This document shows, piece after piece, positions 23,951-36,300 of a stretch of 64,000 nt of DNA. Source of the stretch: Typhlomys cinereus (taxonomy: Eukaryota; Chordata; Mammalia; Rodentia; Platacanthomyidae); assembly GCA_023101885.1 (NCBI GenBank), contig JALPQD010000223.1, positions 2,963,866 to 3,027,865 on the forward strand, written 5' to 3'. The notes under the pieces were generated by a model. The model saw only the letters and a list, made by a program, of their open reading frames with translations. It was not told the DNA's origin and searched no databases. Positions within the stretch are counted from its first letter, which is position 1; each line of letters starts with the position of its first letter. The position numbers were made by a program, and so were the translations under genes.

Positions 23951-25615
23951 TGGTGAGGAAGGAAATGGTCACTGGGAAGGCTCTGTGTCAGGCAGGGGAC
24001 ACACGAGAATTCTCTATGCTCGCCACAGCTTTGCTAAAGCTTCTCTAAAATGAAAGTGTATTTAAAAGAGAGAAAGAATGTTGTAGATGACAGTGAAAAT
24101 TAGGTATCCAAGTGGACATCTTCACATTATCTTTTTATAGCCAAATTCATACAGTGCATGATTCTAAGAGAAATAGATGAGAGCCTATGATTATTCCATC
24201 CAAGCTATAATTTACCCAAATTCCCTTTCTCACCTGACATATGCTGACTTCAGAAGCAGTTCTTGATAATCTATGTGAGAGCAAAGCAAATACATAAGGA
24301 TGAATTTAGAATGTTTTCTTCCTGTTGAAAATTCCCAAACAAGATAAGAAAGGCGTGGCCTTGCTGGCCTGATCGTGATTGATGATTGGCTCTCCACTCA
24401 CTGGAGGCTCCTGGGGGGACCACTTCTCAACAGCAAAGCTATACTTTTCAGAACTGAATGTAGAAAATGTTCTCAGATGATTGCAAGATGTTACTAAAAA
24501 TGAAGTAAGACTGGGGTGAGGGCATCTTCGAAGCTATCAAAGACATTCAAAGAGCCCCTCCGCCATGTGAGTCCTTCAACTGACTTAGCATATGGAGTCA
24601 TACAAATGACAGCAGTCAAAGAGTTGGTATGGTTTTGAGGTAAAATGGCCAGTAATGCCATATCACTTAAATCTAGCTATAAATAAGGACAGACATGAAA
24701 TTCACAACCATTGTTGTATTTTGTCTTTTACTTCTCCCTAGAAGATAATATCTGCAGGTCAATCATTTGTCATATATTTAAGAGTTCTGAAATTTGGGGG
24801 ACATCTAGATCTATCTATTTAGGATTGATGGTTTTGTTATGGACAGCTGAGTACTCTATGGAAACACGTAATTAAAAAATAAATGCTCCAAGCTTGAAAT
24901 TAAAAAATCAAACATGTTCATTTACCAGTTAACTGAAAATTTAGTTTCATAAATGGAGTTTAAATTGTTCTACAAGGAAATTGCATTGATGAAACACTTC
25001 AAAAGTATGAAATCATCATTTATATTTATGGCTCTTCCTACTACATTTCTAAATCTTCTTGAAGTCAAGAAATATAAGCTCTAAATTAATATTTGGTGAA
25101 AATATTTGAGAAATGCAAAATGTTCAAGAAAATGTTGTGTAAGGGTGAAATCTAAGTCATGATAATAGCATAAAGCTACTGAAATAATAAATCTGCAGAC
25201 TATGCAGCAAAATAGAAATATTGTTATAGTGTGATATAAGTAAGAGTAGAATATGAAATTTTATTATGCCTGAAGTACAAAAATAGAGAGCACCACACAT
25301 AATCCCAACTGCCCAAAATTGCAAATAATCTGTATGTGGATATTTTCACTTTCCCATTAGTTTTGTGTCAACTTCTCAGACATATTTTAAGAAGAAAACC
25401 CAGTAGATGAAAAGGAAAGCATTTCTAAAGTTTAAAGTGGAATAATAGACATGAGAATAAGCTTTAAAAAGTACTCTATAGAATACAGCATGAAGAATAA
25501 TTTTAATTTTCAAAGTCACTATTCAAAATTTTGCAGGTAAATATGAACATTGTTCACTGTATGTCCAATGCCTTCAATGTGCAGCCTTATAAATCCTTTT
25601 GGTATTTTATTTTGA
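23951..25615. other. AT-rich, no recognised feature
   Basis: No repeat head, RNA gene or protein-like frame is visible. Confidence 0.35.
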
Positions 25616-25616
25616 A

Positions 25617-25740
25617 ATTTTCTTTTTATTGACATTTTGTTTATTCATTTATGAGAAAGAAAGGGTGGGGTTCATACACATGCACAATCATGCATGTCCT
25701 CAGGTGTAAGAACAGGCTCAGCCATTTCACTAGCCCTATT
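25617..25740 (-). mobile_element. possible diverged B2-superfamily SINE
   Basis: The plus strand ends in ctcagccatttcactagccc, which resembles the reverse complement of the SINE head. The rest is diverged, with cacatgcacaatcatgcatg in the tail region. Confidence 0.35.
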
Positions 25741-28215
25741 CTAAAAATTCCTAAGGATGTAGCACATTCTTTTCTGAGTCCCAAAGCCACTAGTAGCCAG
25801 CAGGTATTGTATCCTTGGAAAAATAGCATACAGAGTTTTGAAAGTATAGCTGCATAATTCTGTAATGCTTTGTTCTTTGAGTATAAATAAGTCAAATTTG
25901 TAAACTGAGTTTTCCCACCCCAGCAATACTGAGCTGAGAATTCTTCTCTTATTAGAAAATTAAGAAGGAAAACTATGATTCTAAAGTTAAAGGATCTCTG
26001 CTTAAACCTCAAGAGATTTCTACATCTGAAGATTTGAGCTGCTGATGTGCTAAGTTGTATGAATGATAAATTAACTTAGCTAAAGTTATGTGTTGTGATT
26101 TCACTGAGCACCCAGCTTTACATAAAAATTTCAGTACAAATATTTCATAATTTGATGTGTAAATAAAAAACACTACAAATGCATGTGATTGATCAATACT
26201 GCATTCCTGATAGCAAAACACAAACCATGTTATTAACTATGTTGTAACAGAATACCGAAGTGCACTGTCTTACATCAGTACAGAGTAGATTTGCTAAGAT
26301 TGTTTTCCCTAAATTTCATCCATCATAAGGAAGCCTTAAAATTTCCAAGGATTAAGAATATAAACATTTTTGGTTGAGAGAGAATTTGTCTTTTGATATA
26401 TGAACGCGGGATCAAATTGTGGTACCTTCTAAAGACTTAACATGTCAAAAAGGCTGGAATTAGGGGGAGCTAGCTGCAGAATCAATAAAGCTCTTCCTTA
26501 GATATCAGACTTGACCAGGAGGCATCATCAAGTCTGACAGACAGACATGAAGTCAGCGCCCTCTGCTTCCAACATACCAAACTCTTAAGGATATCAGTAC
26601 CTTATCTGTGTACCAAAGCCACAAGACAAGTAGCTCTATTCACAGGCATTCCAGAGATTGACAGCTGGGCATCGTTCCCTTTGACTAAGAATACTAAGCC
26701 TTCTGTTTATTTACCAGCTGGATGACTAAGAGTTGATGATGTTTTCATAGATGTAGCAATTTTTCTATTTCTGTCTATCCCTATAAACTCCTTGACACAT
26801 TCCACAGAGTTGACATTTGTTTATATTTTCGTCATCATCCACTCACTGTACTTGAGTTAATGATGACTGACAGACCAAGCGACAGACCCCTCCCTCAGGC
26901 AGAATGGAAACTGCCCAGCCATTCCACACTAGTGTCCTTTTTAACTAGCACAGCAGGATCCTGGGGCACACAAGTGTTGTCCTGGCTGATTCTTCTTCTC
27001 CATCTGCTTATTCTTCTTCTCACTGGACAATTGACTGTGCAACTTGGAGTAAGATCTCCAAGATATGCCAATATAATTTCTTGCAAATTAGCCTATGAAA
27101 AAAACAAACTATTCCAAATGGCATCAGAACAGCAAACAAAATAGTAAGACACTATTAATCACATCTACCCTTTGGATTTCATTGAAATAACAAGTGGACC
27201 AGAACAGAAGTAATGGCAAAGTGAAAAGTACCTTGTAGAAACAGAATGAGCAGTGTAACTTCTTTCATGCCCTGATTTTATTGTAAAATTATTTCCTAAG
27301 GATGATTTACTAATAAGAATTTGTTTGAGGTATTGTTTTACAGTGATTTTTAATATAGTCAAAGAAAAATCTATCTATTAGGTGAGTATAATTATACAAG
27401 AAAGACACTTAAGTACCTGATTCTGTAGAGAGAATTTATAGTGTCTTAAATGCCAGACAGAGTTTGATCCAGGCAAAAAATGCAAATGGTAGTTAACAGG
27501 AGAATTTTTAATTCTCCAGAACTGGGACACAGAAACTCCACCCCAAGGGAAGGGAAGATTTACATCTTATCTAAGATTATACACTTGCCTTTTGCCTGTA
27601 AAAAGCTATGAAAGAGTATGAACTGGTTTGGGAGAAGAAGCTAGAAGACTTAATCCTATACCTTGTTGACTTCCACTAAAAAGGCAAAAACAATAGCCCT
27701 TTGGGTAAGTGGAAAAAGACATCAATGGAAACAAACATTTACTGTGATTACAACTACACCAAGTTGTGGTTCAGTTAAAGAAGCATCAACTGATAACTCC
27801 ATTTACCGGACTGTGTTTGAAAAAACTGTCCTTGGGACCTTCATGGCTAAAAGCTAATTTTACCCTGGCAGGTTATATTAGCACAATAAAATATTCTGAA
27901 GGTGACAGGGGGGTGGTACAGAATAGGAGATGGTATGCAGCCTGATACTCTGCATAAACTTTTGAATTACCTATGTGGGAGTGAATAGCATCCTTTGAAA
28001 CAGTTGCATCTAGAAGTCACCTCTTTTGCTGACCAATACCAGAAAACATCAAAGGGACAAATGTGAGAAACAGCCACTTCAGAAGACCTTTTCTGCCTGG
28101 GACTTGAAATTCATTTAACTGTTAAGATTCAGAATTTCTATCAGCAAGCAATTATATAAACATTAAAACAATAGAATAATCAACCACAACCTGGGATGAT
28201 TAGCTAGTTTAGCAA
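25741..28215. other. no recognised feature
   Basis: AT-rich sequence. The 94-codon frame at 26860 has a leucine-rich hydrophobic middle but no other support. Confidence 0.35.
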
Positions 28216-28218
28216 TGC

Positions 28219-28312
28219 TTTGGCTTGGTGTGGTGACGCAGTGTTAAGGCTCCTGTCTAGCATTGGAGGGGGTGGTTGGTTCAATAGTCAATGATTTTAG
28301 AAAAAAAACAAC
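28219..28312 (+). repeat. possible ID-like SINE
   Basis: cttggtgtggtgacgcagtg followed by aaggctcctgtctagcattg and a ggttggttcaatag box B resembles an ID/tRNA-derived SINE, then an A8 run. Confidence 0.4.
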
Positions 28313-28748
28313 TAAATAGTTAATACTTCACAAAACTGTAATGGATGCAGATCAATATATAAGCCTCAGGGCTATTTTACTTCCATGTCAGCATCTGAAA
28401 TATATACTCAGAATGGTCAGAGCACATCAAGAGCCAGTCAGATTCTAGGCCACTAAGACTGCAACACTGTAGTGCTGTCCCAGCCATATACAAACCAGAA
28501 TTCCAGATCTAAAAGACCAACAACAACAGTTCTCACCAGTCCACAGATTAGCTACAGTTCTATATTCCACATTTAGACTAAAATGATAAGTGATAATCAT
28601 TCAATTCTTTGAGATTAAAGCTGATCTATTTATCCTTTATCTACCTATTATCTAAGTAGCCATATAATGTGCTTTTATGTAAGCATTGAACTTTAATAAT
28701 TTATTAGAATACACATATCTGAACCTACAAAAATACTCTAAGAAAATG
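28313..28748. other. no recognised feature
   Basis: No repeat, RNA gene or coding frame is recognised. Confidence 0.4.
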
Positions 28749-28962
28749 TTGGAGAAGTTTGTTTTTGTAGCAAGCAGTCTAGCAGCTCGCAGTGTCTAAG
28801 ATGTCTTCAGTGACATAGCCTGTCTCTACCAGGCATGCCATTTCCACCATAAATGACTGTATCTCCCCTCTGAAACTGTAAGCTGAATAAATCTCCCTTT
28901 CTCCCTTAAATTGCTTGACTTTGAGTGTTCTCTCACAGCAAAAGAAAAGAGTAACTAGAACA
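28749..28962 (+). repeat. 5' LTR of MaLR provirus B, 5'-truncated
   Basis: It starts within the LTR (ggagaagtttgtttttgtag) and ends gagtaactagaaca. The AATAAA polyadenylation signal is in 'gctgaataaatctccc'. The first part of the LTR is missing. Confidence 0.75.
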
Positions 28963-28969
28963 GAAATCA

Positions 28970-29145
28970 GTACCAACAAGTGGGATATTGTTGTAAGATT
29001 AAGAGCATCTGGTACCACAATGTGAAGTTCTTTGAAACTGGAAGAAACTGGTACCAGAGAAGTGGAGTGTTACTGTGTGAGACTAAGAGAATGTGGTACC
29101 AAAAAGTGAAGTTGTTTGTGAAGTTGAGAGAACTTGGTACCCAGA
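28970..29145 (+). repeat. tandem GTACC(A) units next to the MaLR primer site
   Basis: The motif gtacc occurs at 28970, 29012, 29051, 29096 and 29137, at steps of 42, 39, 45 and 41 bases. Each unit continues with an aagtg- or tgtgaag-like segment and ends in an aag-aact or agcatct block before the next. See the findings. Confidence 0.75.
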
Positions 29146-30530
29146 CTTATGGACAATGTTGTGATGTGGCTAGTGCGCCTTTGGAACTATTTATTGGGAG
29201 AAATATAGATTTTGCTCTGGGAAGCCTTTGTGTTGTGGAGACAGCCAAATGGGCCTTTCTTGTGGGAGCTTGGAAGACAGTAAGGCTAGTAGAAATGCAG
29301 ACAGTGTAAGCCAGCTTATGATAGTTCAGAGAGGAACAGAGACCATGTTTGGAACTGGAGGAGTGGCAAATGGAGCCATGTGTAGAGAGTTTAGTGACAT
29401 TTTGCCCTCGTCCTGAAAGCTTGCTTGAGTTAAACTTGAGTACTCGGCAGAGAAATTTCAAGGCAATGTAGTTTTGAGGTGGGACATAGCTACTTTCCAG
29501 TGCTCTTCTTCAGAGTTATAAAAAAGAGCAAGAAATCAGACAGAAAGAAGAAAAAAACTAAGATTTTAGATGAAAAATGCAATGGCAAACTTAAACAGTT
29601 AAACCAGGGAGCAGAGAGAAAATGTTGGCTATTAAAAAGATTAGCTCCATTAGTAAATCAAAACCTGCTCTCTATTTGGATAATAAGAAGAGGCCCTGCA
29701 AGATTCTCAGTAAAGGCTCCCATCCATAAGAATGTAAATTCTTTTGGAAGAGAAGCCCTAAAAGGTGGAGCCCCAAAGGCCAGGTCTGTTTCTCCTCTGA
29801 ACAGCTGCCCAAAAGAGAAAGAGATTTTTTTCCTACAGTCGAATCAAATGTGATTCAAGGGGGCCAGTTTTCAACCCAAAGTAATAGCAGAATTTGGCAA
29901 CATTGTCCACATGTTTCTGGCTTTAAAGACATCAATGATGCAAGAGGGAGGAGGTTGTGAATCCCTCTCTAAGGTTTCAGAGAATAGCAGAATTCCAGGC
30001 AGCATGTGACAGAAAGCCAGCAGTTTAGAGGCCCAAGAAGGTCTGTTTGTGCGGTGGAGTTAAAGCCTGGCTTGTCACTGAGAAGTGAAGATGTTAGAGA
30101 TGTCAGAGACAGCATGGGACATTTGCCAAGAAGAACTGTACAGCCTGGGAGGAGCCAACCTAAGAGAGTGATGTGTTCTGCAGGCAGCTGCAGTGGAGGG
30201 TGGAACCAAAGCCCTATGGACATCAGATGATTTAAAAAACAGGCTTACTTGTCGGACATGGAACTGAAGGATTCGGAGTTTGTCCTCCTGGGTTTTGGTC
30301 TTATTATGGACCAATCTTTCCTGGATATGCCCCCTTTCTTCCCTTTTGGAATGGGAATGTTTAGTCTGTGCCACTGTATGTTGGAAGTATGTAACTCGTC
30401 ATTGATTTTTACAAGAAGAGGCTTTGGACTTTGGACTTTTACAATGTGTTGGGACTACTGATGTAGTCTAATGAGAACTTTCAAAAGTTGGACTGAGTAT
30501 GTTAATGAGTCTGGGGGATCAGGGGTGGAG

Positions 30531-30879
30531 TGTCATGGTTTGAAATGTGTCTCCCACTGTTTCATATGTTTGGGAGCTTTGAAAAATGGAGTCTTGTTGG
30601 AGGAAGGCAATTACAGGGGGTAGGTCTTGAAGTGGATTAGTCTCACTCTGCCATCTGGAGAAGTCCGTTTTTATAACAAGCAGTCTAGCAGCTCTCATCC
30701 CTAAAGATGTCTACAGTGACATAGCTTGCCTCCAGCTTCTGCCAGCCAGCCATGCCCTTTCCACCATAAAGGACTATATCTCCCCTCTGGAACTGTAAGC
30801 TGAATAAATCTCTCTTTTTCCCCTAAATTGCTGGATTTTGGGTGTTCTCTTACAGCAAGAGACAATAATAATTAGCACA
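30531..30879 (+). repeat. 3' LTR of MaLR provirus B
   Basis: It begins tgtcatggtttgaaatgtgt and ends ataattagcaca. It holds a tataac-aag-cag segment and an AATAAA signal in gctgaataaatctctc. Length (349 bp) is normal for the group. Confidence 0.8.
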
Positions 30880-32395
30880 GATACTTGAAGAAATGGGTCA
30901 GGCCTGTTCCACATGTGACTGAATGATTATCCAGCTGACAACCACGCTCTTAGTTCTCACAGAGTATTACACTTCATTAACTTGCTGAACACAGTATATC
31001 TGAGGAAACCTAGACACCCCTTATGCTAAATAAAGGCTTATCCCACAAGAAAAAGCATTCTGGATTTATGAAGTACTACACAACTACTATGAAAGGAAGA
31101 AACTTCAAAGCCAGAATTCTCAGCCCTCTGCCAGAGACCAAGGCTGGAGCCCAAAAAAGGTCCACATTCCAACCTCGGCTGACAGTAACTTGGGATTCTC
31201 TCTTTGAGCAATGCCAATTTCCCCTAAGTGTTGGGTTGTCCCTGCCATCATTTACTCTTGCCTGCTTGATTGCATGGAATGGACAGGCATGTGTAAGAAA
31301 GATAAACCAAGAACAATAGTCTACACTCTGATTCAGGGGCTTTCCCCACTAGTGTCAGGTCTGTGTAACAATGCCAGTTATTCCCCCCAGACCTCCAGTT
31401 AGTATTTACCCTCAACTTGATTGACTTTTTGTTTTGATTTGCTTTGGTTTGGTTTTTTTTCCACATTGCAATAAGGCAATACAACACTGTCATCTACAAA
31501 GTTCAAGTTCCACAACCACACAATCAAGTCACAAAAACCAATGACAGTATAAAATTTCAGAATGTTTCAAGTGGACTTGTGGTTGTGTTAGGCACTTTCG
31601 TAGCTTCAGGCATGGGGCTGCATGTGGTCGACAATTTCTGTGGGGCATATGCTAACCATGGAGGTTCCTGTTCTCTAATACACTTGCCTCCAACATTTTA
31701 TATTGCTCTCAAATTTAACAGCCAAGTGCTTGGAACATCCATGACAAATGGGTCACAACTTGATCCTCTCTCCATCCTGCTCGCTAGAGGAGGACAGCAT
31801 GACATATGGTCCCAAACAACTCTCCACAGGAAGAATGGCTGCTTTGGTTAAAAGCCTCCATTCATGTCTACTGAATGAGTTCTGACAGTGAGTTGGGGGT
31901 GGTTTGACCCCAGTACAGCAGGGGAGCTCCTCCTCCTACTTTTAGGTACAATCTCTGGATCAACTCCTCCCTGTGTCATTCAAAACACTCAGAACAAACA
32001 ATTAGCACTGTCCCACTCTGGGCACTACAGAGTCTGAGCTCTGAAAATTTTGGGCAGGTATGTCCAGCACACAGGTCATAGTCCACCTGCAGCCCAGGAA
32101 GACTATGCATGTGGCCCAGCACAAAATCATAAACTTGCTTAAAAAATTATGAGTTTTTTGTGGTTTATGATTAATTTATTTATTAAATCAATTTCACAGT
32201 TCTCAAGACCGAGTCCTAGAGATGACAACATCATGTCACGATGTCAAAAGTTTGGCCATGCTTGGAAAAAGTACCTCAGAGGCAAGCCCCATGTTTTATA
32301 AAACTTCTGTGGTGCTTAATTAATATTACTTGAATGGTTCAAAGAAATAGGAATATTTATATTTAGTAAAAGTTGCTATATTCTAGATACTGTTT
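30880..32395. other. no recognised feature
   Basis: The 135-codon frame at 31444-31851 has no recognised domain and I do not call it a gene. Confidence 0.35.
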
Positions 32396-32399
32396 TTTC

Positions 32400-32768
32400 T
32401 TTTTTTTCTATTTGAGTGTACGTATGTGGAATGTATTCACTGTGAGTAAGCTTTAGCATGTGTGTGAACAGGTGCATGAAGACACATGTGTGTGCATGTG
32501 GAGGTCAGAGATTGACTTCCTCAATCACTTTCCTTTTTATTTACTGATAAGGCCTCTCACTGAACATGGGGCTCACCAATTCAGTTACACCAGTCTAGCT
32601 ACAGATCTTATCTTGCCTGGGGAATCTCTGTTCTCATCTCCAAAGTACAATGATTACAGGCAGGCTGCTGTGTCCACCTAGTTTTCATGTGAGTGCTAAG
32701 GACCTGAATTCCAGCCCTCAAACTTACTTAGCGAGAGTTTTATCCACTGAGCCATCTCTTCAACCCAC
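32400..32768 (-). mobile_element. long composite SINE
   Basis: The plus strand has gtgcatgtggaggtcagag, gattgacttcctcaatcac, ggcctctcactgaacatggg, gattacaggcaggctgctg and cactgagccatctcttcaac in order. This is the reverse complement of the composite of a B2-type head and tail around a B1-like middle. Confidence 0.75.
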
Positions 32769-32814
32769 TGATGCTGTTTAATAGAATGTTAAACGCATTA
32801 GTTAATGAATTACT

Positions 32815-32900
32815 TACTTTTGGAATTGTGAGAATGGAACCTGAGCTTTGAGGATAGGGCAGGCAAGTGCTCTGCCATGAGCATCAGTCTAACTCCATAT
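32815..32900 (-). repeat. ID-like SINE, degenerate
   Basis: The plus strand gaatggaacctgagctttg, ggcaagtgctctgccatgag and a closing 'catcagtctaactcc' resemble the reverse complement of the ID box order. Confidence 0.55.
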
Positions 32901-33430
32901 TACTTTTGGAATTCCCAGTTACCTTATAGGGGAGATATTAAAACCACCTCTATTTTGCATTGAAGAAAGAATGGTTGAGCAGTTGATGCCATTCCCATCA
33001 TAGCTGAGTAGCTGGGTGCTTCCTGCAAGCAGGGTCCATCTCAGACTCCTGGGAAGGGATGAGGAACAAGCTGATTCTAGTCTTACTTGAACAAATGTGT
33101 CAGTCTGAGGAAATGAGAAGAATGGAGGCAGATATTGGCAAGCAAAGCCATTCACAGGAGAGAAATGTGAATGCCAAAGGTGTGCTGAGCATTGTGGGAT
33201 TATAATTAAGCAGGGAGATGCCCTGGCACAACTGGAGGGTGACAGTTCAGTGGAGTCTTGGAGACACAGTGCTTATCGGAGTCAATGGGTAGAACAAAAG
33301 TCCCATATCTAAGTAATGAAAACAACTCAGTAACTATAGGGCACAGGATCCCTGAGCTTCCCAGACCGAGTTAACTACAGTTGTGCTAGTTTCATTACAC
33401 TTTGCTTCAAGAAAACTCCTGTACCCAATT
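32901..33430. other. no recognised feature
   Basis: No repeat, RNA gene or coding frame is recognised. Confidence 0.4.
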
Positions 33431-33431
33431 C

Positions 33432-34333
33432 TGTTTTAGTTACTCTCCATTGTTGCTGATAAATTCATAACCAAACAGCCTAAGGGAACAGGGGGCTTTA
33501 TTGTGGCTTACAATTGTCCAGTTACAGTTCTTACTTCAGCTTGACAGGAGAGATCATACCTGGCCATACCGTATCCATATATCCAGGGGGTATGGCTATA
33601 CAACATCCATACTACATCCATATATATGAAATAAGATGAAATATTAACAAAATCTTAAACTATAGAAAGCCTGTTTTAGCCCCCTCCCTTCCACTGGGAC
33701 TGAAATAAGAGGTTGCTGTGAAAAAACTCACAAAGAATAAAAGTCCAAGGCTTCTGCCCTCAACAAACATCAGTTTTTCTATTGTCTGATCACCTCATGT
33801 ATCCATTCCTGCTTCCCCTCCTTAGCAAATAGAGTATATAGCCACTAGGAGACTGTCACATTCCTTAGGTAGATCACTGACAATCATTCCCTTTTTTCTC
33901 TCTTCTGTTTAAACAATATGTGTACATAATGTGTGTACCCTGTCTTTCATGGCTTCTGGCTCATGGTTTCTGCCAGAGAACTAGGTAGGGTTCTCTAGCT
34001 AGAGTAATAAATTGGCTTTTTCATTGGTATTTGCATCTGGAGCTTCAGTTCCTGGCAGTTACCCTTTAACATATACACAGGCCACACCATATCCATATAT
34101 CTAAGGGACATATATCCAAGTATACAGAAGGATACAAACTCCCCTAACCAACTCCCTCCATCTTAGTCACCTGGCCAAGGACTAGCACTACCCATCATGG
34201 ACTGGGCTTTCCCCATTAACTAGACAATCTCTTGCAGGCTCATTGAGGGGTTAATTCAACTACTAATTCTTACAAATGTGCCCAGTGCTCAAGCCCTCAA
34301 CAGTCAAGTTGATACCTGTATCTAACTATGACA
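33432..34333 (-). mobile_element. MaLR-type LTR split by an ERV LTR
   Basis: Two halves (about 33432-33622 and 34080-34333) read together as one LTR on the minus strand. Its plus-strand start carries gctgataaattcataacc and 'gggggctttattgtggctta'. The second half has tacaaactcccctaacca and 'tagacaatctcttgcaggc'. A paralogous copy at 48.4-48.85 kb shows the same blocks without the interruption. Confidence 0.75.
33627..34071 (+). mobile_element. solo ERV LTR inserted in a MaLR LTR
   Basis: It begins tgaaataagatgaaatatt, has a TATA-like agagtatatagcc at 33831-33843 and an AATAAA signal at 34006-34011, and ends near ccctttaaca. A 4-bp tata duplication is possible on both sides (33623-33626 and 34072-34075), the usual size for class I ERVs, though AT-rich context weakens this. 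It matches the LTR of the ERV at 37.1 kb. Confidence 0.75.
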
Positions 34334-34655
34334 CCCAAAACGTTAAGGGGTAAAGGGCTTCATTTGCTCACAATCCTAGGTTATAGTACGGAGAAGTCAC
34401 AGAGAAATCACAAGCTCAAGAAACATCTTCCAGAGTACAAGACAATGTATGAATGCATATAATGGTTGTCTGTGTTCAGTCCCTCTCATTCTTACAGTCA
34501 TGGATCCCCTGTTTAGGGAATAGCCCCACCCACAAGGGCCTGGGTCTTCCCACACCAATTAATGCAATTAAGGTAAAGAATTCCTCTAACATTGTCCTGG
34601 AGGCTTGTTCTCATAGGTGTTAAGCTGTCAATTAATATTAACCATCACAACAGTG
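34334..34655 (-). mobile_element. second MaLR-type LTR, adjacent
   Basis: The plus strand carries ggctaaagggcttcattt-like sequence with gctcacaatcctaggttat, 'ccccacccacaagggcctgg' and a 'ggtgttaagctgtcaatta' end. It abuts the preceding LTR in the same orientation but is a different copy. Boundaries are approximate. Confidence 0.6.
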
Positions 34656-35990
34656 ATGTTTGCTTCGAAATGCAACAAGAAAAATGCTGGAGGGTTATAT
34701 GTGGAGGAATGACAGCTGGCTTCCACTGTGACCTGTGAGCAAGCAAGATAAATGACTGAGCTGCTGGGAGTTTCCTGCTGAGGTGAGGGGCAGGGAAGGA
34801 ACATCTATATGCCTGGTCTACAGCAGGGAGCAAGCTGGTTTTAGTGTCCCTGGACAAATGTATTAGCCTGGGGAAATGAGAGGGATGAAGGCAGACAGTA
34901 ACAACAAAGTCGTTTGCAGGAAGGAGATGAGACAGAAGAAAGGGACCATGTGAATCTGCGCTCTGCATGTAAAGATCATTGCTTAGAGGACTGACAGAGA
35001 AGCCCCAGTGAGAGGTCAGGGCCATGTGGTCTGACTCAGTTTGATCTCTTTCTGTGTGTTTCCTGACAGCTATCTGTGTGGACACATCACAGGCAGCCCA
35101 GGCAGTTGCAGTTTTTCTACCTACCTCATTTCCACCAGCTTGTTTTCTTAATAAATAATAGTATAGCAAGAGTCAGAAAGCATAGAACTGAAAAATGACA
35201 ATCACATTCTTTCTTCTGATATCATTGATCAGAGTAAGCTTCAATTCTACACCTAAAAAGAGAGATTGGAGGGTTTTTTTGTCTGTTTGCTTCCAAAACA
35301 TACCCAACTCCATCGATCTACCAGTTAGTCCACAATTCCAGAAGTTCGGATTTTTCCAGGATATCATTTTAAAACACAAGTAGGAAGGAAAACAAGTCCT
35401 GGGGTCAGACAGGTTTGGGAAACAGTACATATTAAAGTCAATTCTTAGAAAGTGATTATGTCAGAAGACATTCAGCTGAACCCAGACCAGAAGCAGAGTC
35501 AGCAGCCTATGCGAAGGCCTCCGAGCCAGAATCTGCATATATGAACCTGTGGCACCCCTAAAAATCCTTAATCAAGAAACTCATAACCTTTCACTTAAAG
35601 TAAGTGTAAGTTCAATGGTACATTAAGATACTGAACATCTATCTATCCAAAGTAAAAATGTTTCTGAGCAAAACAGCATCATGAAATTCAGATTCCTACA
35701 GAGAGATGACTTGGGAGGAATGGAGAGTAGGAAGACTGATGGATGTCCCAAAAGTCTGTGTTCTCAGCCACGGACTCTGAGGACAAGTTCTAAACCAATT
35801 TTTCAATCTCATCTCCCTGCACCCTTCATTTCTTCAAGAGAAGGAAACAAATTGGCAAACAGAAATGTGTGCCCTTCTCTATTAAGAAACAAGTGCAAGT
35901 ATCCACACCTCAATCAGGAATGCAGAGCCAAGACATGCAATACCACTAGCAAACAGACCTTCACAGGAGGATTTATTTTAAAAGTTGCCA
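34656..35990. other. no recognised feature
   Basis: The 174-codon minus-strand frame at 34645-35169 overlaps the end of the LTR and has no recognised domain. Confidence 0.35.
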
Positions 35991-35997
35991 AACTTGA

Positions 35998-36255
35998 GCT
36001 GGGGAGATGGCTCAGGAGTTAACTAAAGTCTTTGTCTCAAATGCAAAAGGACCTGAGTTGAGAATCCCAGATCCTAAGCAAAAACACCAGGTGGACAATG
36101 GTAGAGGTCTGCAATTCTGGCACTGGAAGGAGCCTGGGAAACCCCAGGCAAAGCAAAAAGGAAGTAGAGCAATCCAGGATGATTCCCCATGTCCCTCTTG
36201 GGCCTCCACAGGGACACACACTCAAGTGCCCTCTCGTAACATATACACATATAGA

Positions 36256-36296
<41 letters not shown>

Positions 36297-36300
36297 GCAC
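35998..36300 (+). mobile_element. B2-superfamily SINE with (AC)n tail
   Basis: The head gagctggggagatggctcag, box B gagttgagaatccca and body (gcctgggaaaccccaggcaa, agcaatccaggatgattccc, gggcctccacagggacacac) run straight into an (AC)n tract. It is a full-length example. Confidence 0.85.
36258..36296. repeat. (AC)n microsatellite, SINE tail
   Basis: Near-perfect (AC)n continuing the SINE body. Confidence 0.9.

Larger units (their letters stand above)
28749..30879 (+). mobile_element. ERVL-MaLR provirus B, 5' LTR truncated
   Basis: The partial 5' LTR (28749-28962) and the complete 3' LTR (30531-30879) share agcagtctagcagctc, atgtcttcagtgacatagc and ctgtaagctgaataaatctc. The interior is about 1.57 kb and lacks gag or pol. 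A gtaccaacaagtggg primer-site-like motif follows the 5' LTR. The LTRs are close in sequence over the shared part, so this insertion looks younger than provirus A. The 3' end of the interior has gggggatcaggggtggag, a purine-rich run before the LTR. Confidence 0.8.

Noticed and set aside
26860..27144. 94-codon frame with a hydrophobic leucine-rich middle, suggestive of a membrane segment
   Set aside because: The hydrophobic part comes from a ttcttcttctc-type pyrimidine-rich stretch and there is no other support.
31444..31851. 135-codon open frame, plus strand
   Set aside because: No recognised domain. The start lies in a T-rich tract and no promoter or splice signals support it.
34645..35169. 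174-codon open frame, minus strand
   Set aside because: It runs out of a MaLR LTR and has no domain or conservation evidence.
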